NCBI GenBank assembly: GCA_900768845.1 | Contig: CAAGEK010000060.1 | Location: forward strand, 1-18,538 | DNA: 18,538 bases | DNA from: Alphaproteobacteria bacterium | GTDB taxonomy: Bacteria; Pseudomonadota; Alphaproteobacteria; CAAGCB01; CAG-977 | Direction of reading: 5' to 3' | Part shown: piece after piece, positions 13,169 to 18,538 of the stretch | Numbering within the stretch: the first letter of the stretch is position 1 | Layout of the letters: every line of letters starts with the position of its first letter | The notes under the pieces: model-generated | What the model saw: only the letters and a program-made list of their open reading frames with translations | Told to the model about the DNA's origin: nothing | The model's database searches: none | Program-made: the position numbers and the translations under genes

Positions 13169-14443
13169 ATGGAATATTGCGGTTTTGCCAGCGGACGATT
13201 GGGATCTGACAATCAAACACGCGGCTTGATTTTGGAAGCAAGCGCAAATCAAAAAGTGCCCGTCACCCGAAACAGGATGATTCAAGGCGAAAACGGCGAA
13301 TTTTTGGACAGATCCGCCTTTAACGACGACGCTTCGTTCAAAAAGGCCGTCTTTTCCGCCCTTGACGCTTATTTAAAAAGCAACGCCAAACCCGACGTTT
13401 GCGTTTTGCCCTTTAATCACGGCGATATGGAAAATGCGGGAAAAAATACGGATTTGCTGGCGGGGACAATCAAAGATTATTATAAGGAAAACAATCTGGG
13501 CGATGTAACGACAATGGTTTTGACATCGGCTTATTATGATTACAAAAACGCCGATATAGCCCATGTCCCCTACCATTTGATGACAGAAGAACAGGCCAAG
13601 GCGATCGGCGAAGGCAAGACGGGATCGGCGTGTAAAATCGTACCGACATTGGGGGTTGCGGGCAACCTGACCAAAGTCCGTATCAATCAGGAAGCCAATT
13701 CTCCGAAATTCGCCGATGAACTGAAAGCTTTTGACAATGGCAAACCGACGGCTTTCTTTTCTTTGGGCGGGCGCGTCGAAGGTCCTGAAATCAAATTCAC
13801 GATGAAAGACGCCGAAAATTTATGGGCGAAGGCCAAAGAATTTAAAGACAAAGGTTTCAACGTCGCTTTTTCAAACAGCCCGCGCACTCCGACAGACGTG
13901 ACGGACTTTTTGTTTGAAAAATGTTCGGAAAACAAAATGCCGTTTTATAATGCGAAAAAAATCGCAAAAAATGCCGAAGAAGCTAAAGATTTTCGCTTGT
14001 ATGACGGAAAATACAAACAGGAATTTGCCGCTCAAAGTGAAAAAACCGGAAACATTTATCCGGCTCTTTTGTCGGTCAGCGATATTGTGATCGGAACGAT
14101 GGACAGTTTCTCCTATACGTCCGATACGGCGGCTTTGGGCATAAAAACGGCCGTTTATGCCGATATGGAAATCGATCCCGCAAAGCGGCCGGACTGTCAC
14201 CGGTTGTTTCAATCTTGCAAAGATAAATATGTGCTGGATTTAAACGACGAGCGCGTTTTCGACACGAAATTTACAATGCCCGTTTTGCCGCAAACAAACG
14301 CGACAATCATTGAGGCTGTCAATCAAACCGTCAAAGAGGAAAAGAAAAAACGTTTGACGCAAAACCGCGACGCTTTTTATAACAACCGGCTGTCGTCAAA
14401 ACAGGCATTAACGATCGGTTTGTTGAACGGCAAAACCAGATAG
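13169..14443 (+). CDS. ELM1-like putative glycosyltransferase with basic C-terminal tail
   Basis: A 424-residue protein with AAGGAG six bases ahead of its ATG and 18 bases after the previous stop. The pattern fits the ELM1/GtrOC1 group (PF06258-type), named after plant mitochondrial fission ELM1 and represented in Alphaproteobacteria as putative glycosyltransferases. Evidence includes IVPTLGVAGNLTKVRI, the nucleotide-sugar-type FFSLGGRVEG, NSPRTPTDVT (about residue 236) and NIYPALLSVSDIVIGTMDSF followed by SYTSDTAALGI (about 300-325). No signal peptide or membrane helix. The last 35 residues lie outside that domain: KKRLTQNRDAFYNNRLSSKQ closely matches the end of the preceding protein despite unrelated main domains. 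Its substrate is unknown; co-transcription suggests a joint role with the two HExxH proteins. Confidence 0.7.
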   Translation: MEYCGFASGRLGSDNQTRGLILEASANQKVPVTRNRMIQGENGEFLDRSAFNDDASFKKAVFSALDAYLKSNAKPDVCVLPFNHGDMENAGKNTDLLAGTIKDYYKENNLGDVTTMVLTSAYYDYKNADIAHVPYHLMTEEQAKAIGEGKTGSACKIVPTLGVAGNLTKVRINQEANSPKFADELKAFDNGKPTAFFSLGGRVEGPEIKFTMKDAENLWAKAKEFKDKGFNVAFSNSPRTPTDVTDFLFEKCSENKMPFYNAKKIAKNAEEAKDFRLYDGKYKQEFAAQSEKTGNIYPALLSVSDIVIGTMDSFSYTSDTAALGIKTAVYADMEIDPAKRPDCHRLFQSCKDKYVLDLNDERVFDTKFTMPVLPQTNATIIEAVNQTVKEEKKKRLTQNRDAFYNNRLSSKQALTIGLLNGKTR

Positions 14444-14965
14444 CGGATTTTTCCACTCGCGCCCGACGGGAAATTCTTTGCAGACGAGCGGAAACTGCAG
14501 GCGACTTTTGAACGGTGTTCAACGGTCTTGAGGGGGTGTTTTTACTTGCTCCCCGAAACGGATTTATCAACCGGCCGGCTTTTCAACAGTATCTTAAGAG
14601 CATTCCCGCAGTGTCCGCTCCCCCGCTCCGGAAACACGCCCACGCTTTCAATTTTGATAACGATAATAATGGCCGATCAGGGACGTTTCCGGCTACAAAC
14701 TAAAAGGCAAACAGATTTGAAAAACGAAACGTTTTTCTCTTCAGACCGTTTTTTATGTCTGACCTTAATTTTTATGCAGAAGCCATTTTTGCGAACGACC
14801 TAAAACGTCAAGAGCAAATTCATAATATAAATATATGTAAAATAATATAAATATATGTAAAAACTAACACGCCTCTAACAGGGGCAGGACAACGGGAAAC
14901 GTTCCTTTTGCAACGAGAGCCGCCGAAACGTATAAAATGCGCTGTAACGGCGTTAAAACCGGTTT
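14444..14965. other. 522-base intergenic region between the ELM1-like gene and phage remnant
   Basis: No convincing gene on either strand; the open frames here lack ribosome binding sites and have atypical composition. It contains several short inverted repeats: TTGAAC/GTTCAA at 14508-14522, GAAAAACG/CGTTTTTC at 14719-14737 and TCAGAC/GTCTGA at about 14741-14762. The AT-rich tandem repeat at 14822-14861 also lies here. The two middle hairpins flank T-rich runs and may end transcription from one or both sides, but none is a textbook terminator. Confidence 0.55.
14822..14861. repeat. Two tandem copies of a 20-bp AT-rich sequence
   Basis: ATAATATAAATATATGTAAA occurs at 14822-14841 and is repeated exactly at 14842-14861. 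Each unit has TATA-like steps. It may be a regulator-binding or nucleoid-protein site, or a simple duplication near the edge of the prophage remnant. Confidence 0.9.
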
Positions 14966-15415
14966 TTAATTTTCCTCCAAAAAATCAGAAATCAAATCGT
15001 TTAAATCCTGTTCGTCTTTCCTGCTTAATCCCAGATACGGTCTGGCCGGAATTTTGACCGCATGATTACGGCCGGCTTTTCCTCCCATTTGATGAATCGC
15101 CGCATATACTTTGATCGATCCGATCAGTAGCGCATCTGACGCCGCATGATAAGCCAATGTTCCCAATAATCCGCCGTTTTCACCCAGTTCTTGCAGGATT
15201 TTATGCCCTTTCTTCCGTTTTTTATAAACAGGCGACAGCTCTTTCCATTTCTTCCCGTCCGGGGCGGTTTCGTCCGTAAAGCGTTGTTTTGTGTTTTCCA
15301 ACAACACTTCGCCCGCGTTTTTAAAAAACGGTTCCAAATCGCCGATTTTCTTTTGAAGAACTTTCAAACGTTCCAAAACGTCTTTATCCGTGATTTTGAC
15401 AATGACGCCGGTCAT
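14966..15415 (-). CDS. Phage virion morphogenesis protein (Mu gpG-like)
   Basis: A 149-residue protein of the phage virion morphogenesis family (PF05069-type; Mu gene G product), involved in head or tail-completion assembly. The family pattern is visible. A helical N-terminus (VLERLKVLQKKIGDLEPFFKNAGEVLLENTKQRF) is followed by APDGKKWKELSPVYKKRKK and LGTLAYHAASDALLIGS, then YAAIHQMGGKAGRN and IPARPYLGLS at the end. It overlaps the preceding 98-residue gene by four bases (ATGA), so the two are translationally coupled. No further head genes follow downstream (no protease or major head protein), so this is the end of a prophage remnant. The frame itself is intact. Confidence 0.88.
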   Translation of the reverse strand: MTGVIVKITDKDVLERLKVLQKKIGDLEPFFKNAGEVLLENTKQRFTDETAPDGKKWKELSPVYKKRKKGHKILQELGENGGLLGTLAYHAASDALLIGSIKVYAAIHQMGGKAGRNHAVKIPARPYLGLSRKDEQDLNDLISDFLEEN

Positions 15416-15708
15416 TTTATCCCCCAGGCGGCTTTGTCCACGGCGGCGGCCAGTTCCGGTTCATGCCCGGCAAAAGCGGCGATAATGCGCCGCCCGATCA
15501 GTTCGGCAAGCGGACTTTTGAACCGTCCGACCAAAGCAAAGCATAAAACCAACGTTTTGCCCGCGTCGTTTATGTCTTTTGTCGTCGCCCATTTTTTCAG
15601 ACAAGCGTCCAAGCGCGGCAGTTCGCGCCCCAGCGTCGCGTTCGGTCGGGCGGCCTGATGCTGTTTAATGATACGTTCCGGCGTCCATTTTAAGGGTATG
15701 TGTGACAT
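15412..15708 (-). CDS. Small phage-associated protein of unknown function
   Basis: A 98-residue soluble protein with AAGGA upstream. Its stop overlaps the start of the gpG-like gene by four bases, so it belongs to the same phage transcript. The composition is alanine-rich and helical (DACLKKWATTKDINDAGKTLVLC, ELIGRRIIAAFAGHEPELAAAVDKAAWGI). I do not recognise a family. Its position between a MuF-type head gene and gpG suggests a head or head-tail morphogenesis role, by context only. Confidence 0.6.
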   Translation of the reverse strand: MSHIPLKWTPERIIKQHQAARPNATLGRELPRLDACLKKWATTKDINDAGKTLVLCFALVGRFKSPLAELIGRRIIAAFAGHEPELAAAVDKAAWGIK

Positions 15709-15862
15709 CTTGATTTTCCTTTTTCATCTTGATTTTTTCATAGTTTTGCACCATCATTTAAATATTAAAGACGGTTTCCGTTATGAATATTGCAGTTACG
15801 CACTGCTGCAGTTAACCTCTAGGCTCCCAATAAAGGAGGGTATTCAAAAGCGGAAAGCGTCT
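15709..15862. other. Spacer between the MuF/PBECR gene and the 98-residue gene, with short repeats
   Basis: This 154-base gap is longer than expected inside a phage structural operon. It holds two TGCAGTTA copies (15791 and 15807). CATCTTGATTTT, whose first copy (15706) overlaps the start of the 98-residue gene, recurs at 15725. A sequence or small gene may have been lost or added here. No ORF is supported. Confidence 0.4.
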
Positions 15863-16612
15863 TTATTTTTTATAGATACAGACGCCGTGTCTTGCCGATG
15901 TTACATTTCCTGCAATATAGTTTGTAATTGCTTTTATCACTCCTTTTTCTCCTTCCGCCACTAGTATTCCTCCTTGTTGTTTTCCTTTCTTTTTACCTTT
16001 TTGATCTGAGTTAAATCGGGCGATATACCTTTTTCTAATTCTGTATTTTCCGTTTTTTTCCTTTTCAAAAACAACCCAGATTTCCGACGGATTTTCGATC
16101 AGTTCGGGAATGAACGACATCTCTTGTGTATGCCGACTGTCTAAAATATGTTTGGCCAGACTTTCCGGAACAATGGAAACGACGGCACCGGTCGGATCGG
16201 TTCTTTGATATTCTTTCCGTTTCTCTCCGCCAAGTATCTTTTCCAGCACCGCTTGGCATTCAGCGGCTGTTTCCGATTTTTCAATGCGCCGTGTTTGTGT
16301 AACGATTTCGGGAATATCGTCTTGTTTTTGATCATAAGCCGCGCTTTTTTCCGCGGTAACGTCTTTCCATTCGTAACGCGGGTTGCCGTTTTCTTTTAAA
16401 ATCCGTTCCGCAAACGGGTTGCCGTAGGCCGCTTCGCCGATATTATAACGCCAATCGGGGTGAACGTCCGAACTGCCTTGCGGGGCTTTGTCCGGTTTGC
16501 GTCCCATGCGTTTTAAATCGTTTTCCGATAACGAACGGACGCGGCATTTGCACCCCCAGCCGTTCGGCGGGTAGTGTGTTTCCCGGAACGGATCATTCGC
16601 CGGCAAAATCAA
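15863..16612 (-). CDS. 5'-truncated MuF head protein fused to a PBECR2-like nuclease domain
   Basis: A minor-capsid (Mu gpF/SPP1 gp7-type) C-terminus joined to a toxin-like domain. FRETHYPPNGWGCKCRVRSLSE (about residues 9-30) is the MuF C-terminal signature. The last 120 residues (VSIVPESLAKHILDSRH, IPELIENPSEIWVVFE, YRIRKRYIARF, GILVAEGEKGVIKAITNYI) match the PBECR group (phage barnase/EndoU/colicin E5-D/RelE-like nucleases). The listed start is TTG. The frame stays open to 16690, and the upstream codons encode GQKHRKEHLKWNG, also MuF-like, but a TAA precedes and no ATG exists. The N-terminal MuF domain is therefore missing: either a pseudogene or a shortened protein retaining the nuclease part. 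The nuclease function is inferred from the family. Confidence 0.75.
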   Translation of the reverse strand: MILPANDPFRETHYPPNGWGCKCRVRSLSENDLKRMGRKPDKAPQGSSDVHPDWRYNIGEAAYGNPFAERILKENGNPRYEWKDVTAEKSAAYDQKQDDIPEIVTQTRRIEKSETAAECQAVLEKILGGEKRKEYQRTDPTGAVVSIVPESLAKHILDSRHTQEMSFIPELIENPSEIWVVFEKEKNGKYRIRKRYIARFNSDQKGKKKGKQQGGILVAEGEKGVIKAITNYIAGNVTSARHGVCIYKK

Positions 16613-16693
16613 GCCGTTCCATTTCAGGTGTTCCTTGCGGTGTTTTTGACCGGATATTAAATCTTTCCTGTGTTTCTTTTCCGGCCGTTTTTA
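16613..16693 (-). pseudogene. Remnant of the MuF N-terminal coding region
   Basis: In frame with the PBECR fusion, codons 16690-16613 are open and read ...LISGQKHRKEHLKWNG. This continues the MuF motif 'R.EH...nGl.lP' into LILPANDPF. TAA at 16691-16693 ends the frame, and the expected upstream 200 or more residues are absent. This shows truncation of the prophage gene by deletion or mutation. Confidence 0.65.
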
Positions 16694-16723
16694 TCGTACT
16701 GAGGCCGATTATATGATTTATTT

Positions 16724-16843
16724 TTAGGAAAAATGTTTTTTGCGGCCGTATGTCTCACTGAAAACGTTGAAATCGGGGCTTTCAGGAAACACAAGCCCTT
16801 CCCTGCTTTCTTCCAAGCGGCGTTTTTTTACCAACCCGCGCAT
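16724..16843 (-). CDS. Possible 39-residue ORF of unknown function
   Basis: An ATG-initiated frame, MRGLVKKRRLEESREGLVF..., ends in GRKKHFS. Its amino-acid composition is protein-like (basic head, then acidic/aromatic), but there is no ribosome binding site and no recognisable family. It lies between the truncated MuF gene and DUF502. It could be prophage debris or chance. The rest of the 16694-16961 interval holds nothing I can support. Confidence 0.2.
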   Translation of the reverse strand: MRGLVKKRRLEESREGLVFPESPDFNVFSETYGRKKHFS

Positions 16844-16961
16844 TGATTATTCGGAAAGCAATAAAGGCACCGGTTCAATAACAATTTTTTTTACGGAAAC
16901 GGGAAAGAAATTTTGCAGTCGGAAAGACGCGCTCAGACACGGCCAAGAAAGGTAATTACGC

Positions 16962-17672
16962 TTAAAGTTCCTTATTTTCCGTTTCATCCGTATGGTGGAG
17001 CATTTCCGAAAAAGAAAGCTCGTCGGATTTCTTTTTTACGACAATGCCCAAAGAAATAATCATTTTCAGCCCTTCTTCAACGGTCATATCAAGCGGAACA
17101 ACGTCTTCTTTTTTGAACATCACCAAATATCCCGACGTCGGGTTCGGCGTTGTCGGAACATAAACCGACAGCATTTCCGCACAGTTCAACGCGTTTGTCA
17201 CTTCAACGGGAGCGTCCGTCGTGACGAAAGCCGGCGTCCAAGCCCCTTTGCGGGGGAACTCGACCAAAACGACTTGGTTGAAAGCATTCGACTTTTGGGA
17301 AAAGACCGTTTCAAAAATCTGTTTCAAAGCACTGTAAATGCCCGAAACAAAAGGCATTTTTTCCCACATTCTTTCCCACAGACGAACAAGCAAACGCCCC
17401 AGAAAGCCCGTCGTAAAGGCCCCGATTAAAATCATGGCGACCAAAACAACGACAACCCCCAATCCCGGAATGGCAAAAGGCAAATACTGCTCCGGATTAT
17501 ACTCTTCGGGAATCAAGCCGCGCACATTATTGTCAATAAAACTGACGAACAAAACCGCCAGATAAATCGTCAAAGCGGGAGGAGCCGTCACCAATATGCC
17601 CGTAAGGAAATAATTCCTCATTCGAGAGGCGAACCCGACTTTTGCCGTATCTTTGGAGGGGGGCTTCGGCAT
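16962..17672 (-). CDS. DUF502 family inner-membrane protein
   Basis: A 236-residue membrane protein of the DUF502 family (PF04367-type), function unknown. AAGGAG lies six bases before the ATG. Two transmembrane segments are clear: about 21-47 (YFLTGILVTAPPALTIYLAV) and about 64-97 (FAIPGLGVVVVLVAMILIG). After these come the family signatures PFVSGIYSALKQIFETVFS, VVLVEFPRKGAWTPAFVT and VYVPTTPNPTSGYLVMFKKEDVVPLDM. A charged cytoplasmic tail ends the protein. It follows the 145-residue gene by 13 bases, so the two are co-transcribed. In many Alphaproteobacteria DUF502 neighbours recG and sdhE, neither of which is seen here. Confidence 0.93.
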   Translation of the reverse strand: MPKPPSKDTAKVGFASRMRNYFLTGILVTAPPALTIYLAVLFVSFIDNNVRGLIPEEYNPEQYLPFAIPGLGVVVVLVAMILIGAFTTGFLGRLLVRLWERMWEKMPFVSGIYSALKQIFETVFSQKSNAFNQVVLVEFPRKGAWTPAFVTTDAPVEVTNALNCAEMLSVYVPTTPNPTSGYLVMFKKEDVVPLDMTVEEGLKMIISLGIVVKKKSDELSFSEMLHHTDETENKEL

Positions 17673-17685
17673 TTAAATCTCCTTA

Positions 17686-18123
17686 TCAGGCCAGTTGCAA
17701 GATGCCTTTGTCAATGGCTTTAAGCATGACGGCGATATCGCGCCACGGAGCGACGGGACGTCCGTCATCTTGAAACAAATCGATGCCTTTCCGGAAACAG
17801 TACTCGAACACGACTTCGGGATCGGCTTCAAGAATTTCGTCCCAAATCGCTTCCATGTCGGGATTGCCGTAATCGGGCAAATCACCGAAAATTCCATATA
17901 AAATGGTGTCGCGGTCATCGGAATAAAGCAACGCGGACAGGGGATCCGCCGCCGAAGCCGCATTTTTCAACTGATTTTGTTGTTCTTCTTTTGACGGCAA
18001 AAAAGACGCTGCGCGTATCAGATTGTCTTCTTCCGCAAATTGATTAACCAAGACAGTATCCTTTCCAATAAACAAAGGGATATTCGTTTTATATAGATTG
18101 CAAGCTAAAACGTCCGCTGTCAA
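17686..18123 (-). CDS. Acidic 145-residue protein of unknown function, upstream of DUF502
   Basis: The frame starts with TTG: TAA precedes it directly, and no ATG or GTG occurs before residue 90. The TTG overlaps the TGA of the upstream 35-residue ORF as TTGA, which fits translational coupling. The protein is acidic and soluble, with conspicuous strings FAEEDNLIRAASFLPSKEEQQNQL, DPLSALLYSDDRDTILYGIF, DMEAIWDEILEADPEVVFEYC and GRPVAPWRDIAVMLKAIDKGI. The repeated helices with conserved-looking tryptophan and proline suggest a small helical fold. I do not recognise it; it is not SdhE, which often neighbours DUF502. A frameshift joining it to the upstream ORF is the alternative explanation. Confidence 0.65.
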   Translation of the reverse strand: MTADVLACNLYKTNIPLFIGKDTVLVNQFAEEDNLIRAASFLPSKEEQQNQLKNAASAADPLSALLYSDDRDTILYGIFGDLPDYGNPDMEAIWDEILEADPEVVFEYCFRKGIDLFQDDGRPVAPWRDIAVMLKAIDKGILQLA

Positions 18124-18227
18124 GCCTTACCGTATACGAAAAAAATGTTTTTTTTATCTTGATTTTTTTGTTTTTCCGCGCTGAAAAAATCATACATTTC
18201 ATAGAGTTGCAAAAGTTTGTTTTTCAT
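18120..18227 (-). CDS. 35-residue ORF overlapping the next gene by TTGA
   Basis: ATG at 18227 starts MKNKLLQLYEMYDFF, and the frame continues through SAEKQKNQDKKNIFFVYGKA to TGA. Its stop overlaps the TTG start of the 145-residue gene by four bases. No good Shine-Dalgarno precedes its ATG. Either it is a small coupled gene, or the two frames are parts of one protein separated by a frameshift in a lysine/A-rich region (AAAAAAAAC and TTTTTTT runs). Confidence 0.4.
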   Translation of the reverse strand: MKNKLLQLYEMYDFFSAEKQKNQDKKNIFFVYGKA

Positions 18228-18380
18228 GCCGTTTTCTATGGCGGCGGCGAAAATGCCACTGTAACGCAATCGGAGCGTATCATCGTTTCTGATTCGCCTG
18301 AATATTCGATATGATACATTTTATAATTATGTTTTTTTTGCCTTATTTTCAACCACTTATCCAAAGACCTTATTTTTACC

Positions 18381-18409
18381 TTGTTTTTGCCATAATTTCG
18401 CCACATTAT
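18381..18409 (+). promoter_or_regulatory. Candidate promoter for the exported-protein gene
   Basis: TTGTTT (18381-18386) and CATTAT (18404-18409) have a 17-base spacer, about 44 bases ahead of the ATG. The -10 element overlaps a perfect inverted repeat. A moderate match only. Confidence 0.35.
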
Positions 18410-18421
18410 TGAGCAATAATG
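18404..18421. promoter_or_regulatory. Perfect inverted repeat, possible operator
   Basis: CATTATTG-AG-CAATAATG: 8-bp arms with a two-base centre, overlapping the proposed -10 element and start of transcription. This shape suits a dimeric regulator. A short hairpin is the other reading. Confidence 0.4.
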
Positions 18422-18452
18422 AATCATCGGTTCAACCTCAGGAGAAGTTCTC

Positions 18453-18538
18453 ATGAAAAAGTATCTTATGTTTCTCGGGCTCTTCTTGTTGCCGGCGTCA
18501 GGCAATGCTATAGAATCTGCCCCCCCCCCATACACGTA
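18453..18538 (+). CDS. 5' end of an exported protein gene with a C10 tract
   Basis: Only the first 28 codons are in the window. AGGAG (18440-18444) stands eight bases before the ATG. The start MKKYLMFLGLFLLPASGNA is a textbook signal peptide with cleavage expected after GNA or nearby. ESAPPPYT follows, with PPP encoded by a run of ten C residues (18520-18529). The mature function is unknown. The C run just behind the signal peptide is a classical slipped-strand site that could switch the frame on or off. Confidence 0.7.
   Translation, partial: MKKYLMFLGLFLLPASGNAIESAPPPYT

Larger units (their letters stand above)
18228..18452. other. Divergent intergenic region
   Basis: Low-GC space between the leftward 35-residue ORF/145-residue gene/DUF502 set and the rightward exported-protein gene. 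It carries the candidate promoter and inverted repeat listed separately. The minus-strand frame running through it has no ribosome binding site and a composition unlike its neighbours, and I do not call it. Confidence 0.5.

Noticed and set aside
14528..14803. 91-residue plus-strand frame in the gap after the ELM1-like gene
   Set aside because: Starts at TTG without a ribosome binding site and has no protein-like pattern or family resemblance.
14855..14965. Short minus-strand frame right after the gpG-like stop (LTPLQRILYVSAALVAK...)
   Set aside because: About 35 codons, no start codon or ribosome binding site; cannot be told from chance.
16740..16955. 71-residue plus-strand frame before DUF502
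   Set aside because: No Shine-Dalgarno and biased composition; opposes the direction of its neighbours.
17686..18123. 145-residue gene considered as SdhE, a common DUF502 neighbour
   Set aside because: It lacks the SdhE RGxxE motif and is about 50 residues longer than that family.
18236..18535. 99-residue minus-strand frame at the right end
   Set aside because: Runs antisense over the signal-peptide gene and its promoter region, with no ribosome binding site; the plus-strand gene has clear signals.

Overview
The window looks like a chromosomal segment of a moderately low-GC, probably host-associated alphaproteobacterium. I base this on the protein families and gene order: RlpA, DacA, Tmk, HolB, TatD and a PhnP-like hydrolase in one minus-strand operon, plus DUF502. 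The ELM1-like and repeat-rich accessory proteins suggest a host-adapted lineage, but this is inference and no rRNA is present to confirm it.

Layout. (1) 1-400: a very short plus-strand gene for a 26-residue hydrophobic peptide, with a near-perfect Shine-Dalgarno and a strong intrinsic terminator, then about 180 bases with no supportable gene. (2) 401-8935, all minus strand: a PH-like domain protein ending in an intrinsic terminator, an MltB-type lytic transglycosylase with a long coiled-coil and repeat tail, and then, behind a recognisable promoter, the tightly packed set rlpA, dacA, tmk, holB, tatD and an MBL-fold hydrolase. It combines cell-wall remodelling (MltB, RlpA, DacA) with dTMP phosphorylation and the DNA polymerase III clamp loader (Tmk, HolB). 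(3) 8936-9280: an AT-rich spacer and a tRNA-Ser(UGA) with its own promoter and terminator.

(4) 9281-14443, accessory. A minus-strand pair (an SseB-like protein and an unrecognised protein) is divergent from a plus-strand three-gene operon with a TTGACA-N17-TACTTT promoter. The operon encodes two paralogous HExxH proteins and an ELM1-like putative glycosyltransferase. The first HExxH protein carries a 42-bp tandem repeat encoding proline-rich PPPPPRVDANGNV units. All three proteins end in a related short basic tail around an S-x-x-Q-x-L-like core, and two share the longer string RDAFYNN. I consider this the most likely undescribed system: a set of co-expressed, possibly exported or co-targeted proteins.

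(5) 14444-16961: a noncoding stretch with a 20-bp AT-rich tandem repeat, then a Mu-like prophage remnant on the minus strand (gpG-type morphogenesis protein, a small unknown protein, and a 5'-truncated MuF head protein with a C-terminal PBECR-like nuclease domain). (6) 16962-18227: DUF502 membrane protein preceded by a conserved-looking 145-residue protein and a 35-residue ORF joined by a TTGA stop/start overlap. (7) 18228-18538: an intergenic region with a perfect inverted repeat over a possible promoter, and the first 28 codons of an exported protein on the plus strand containing a run of ten C residues.
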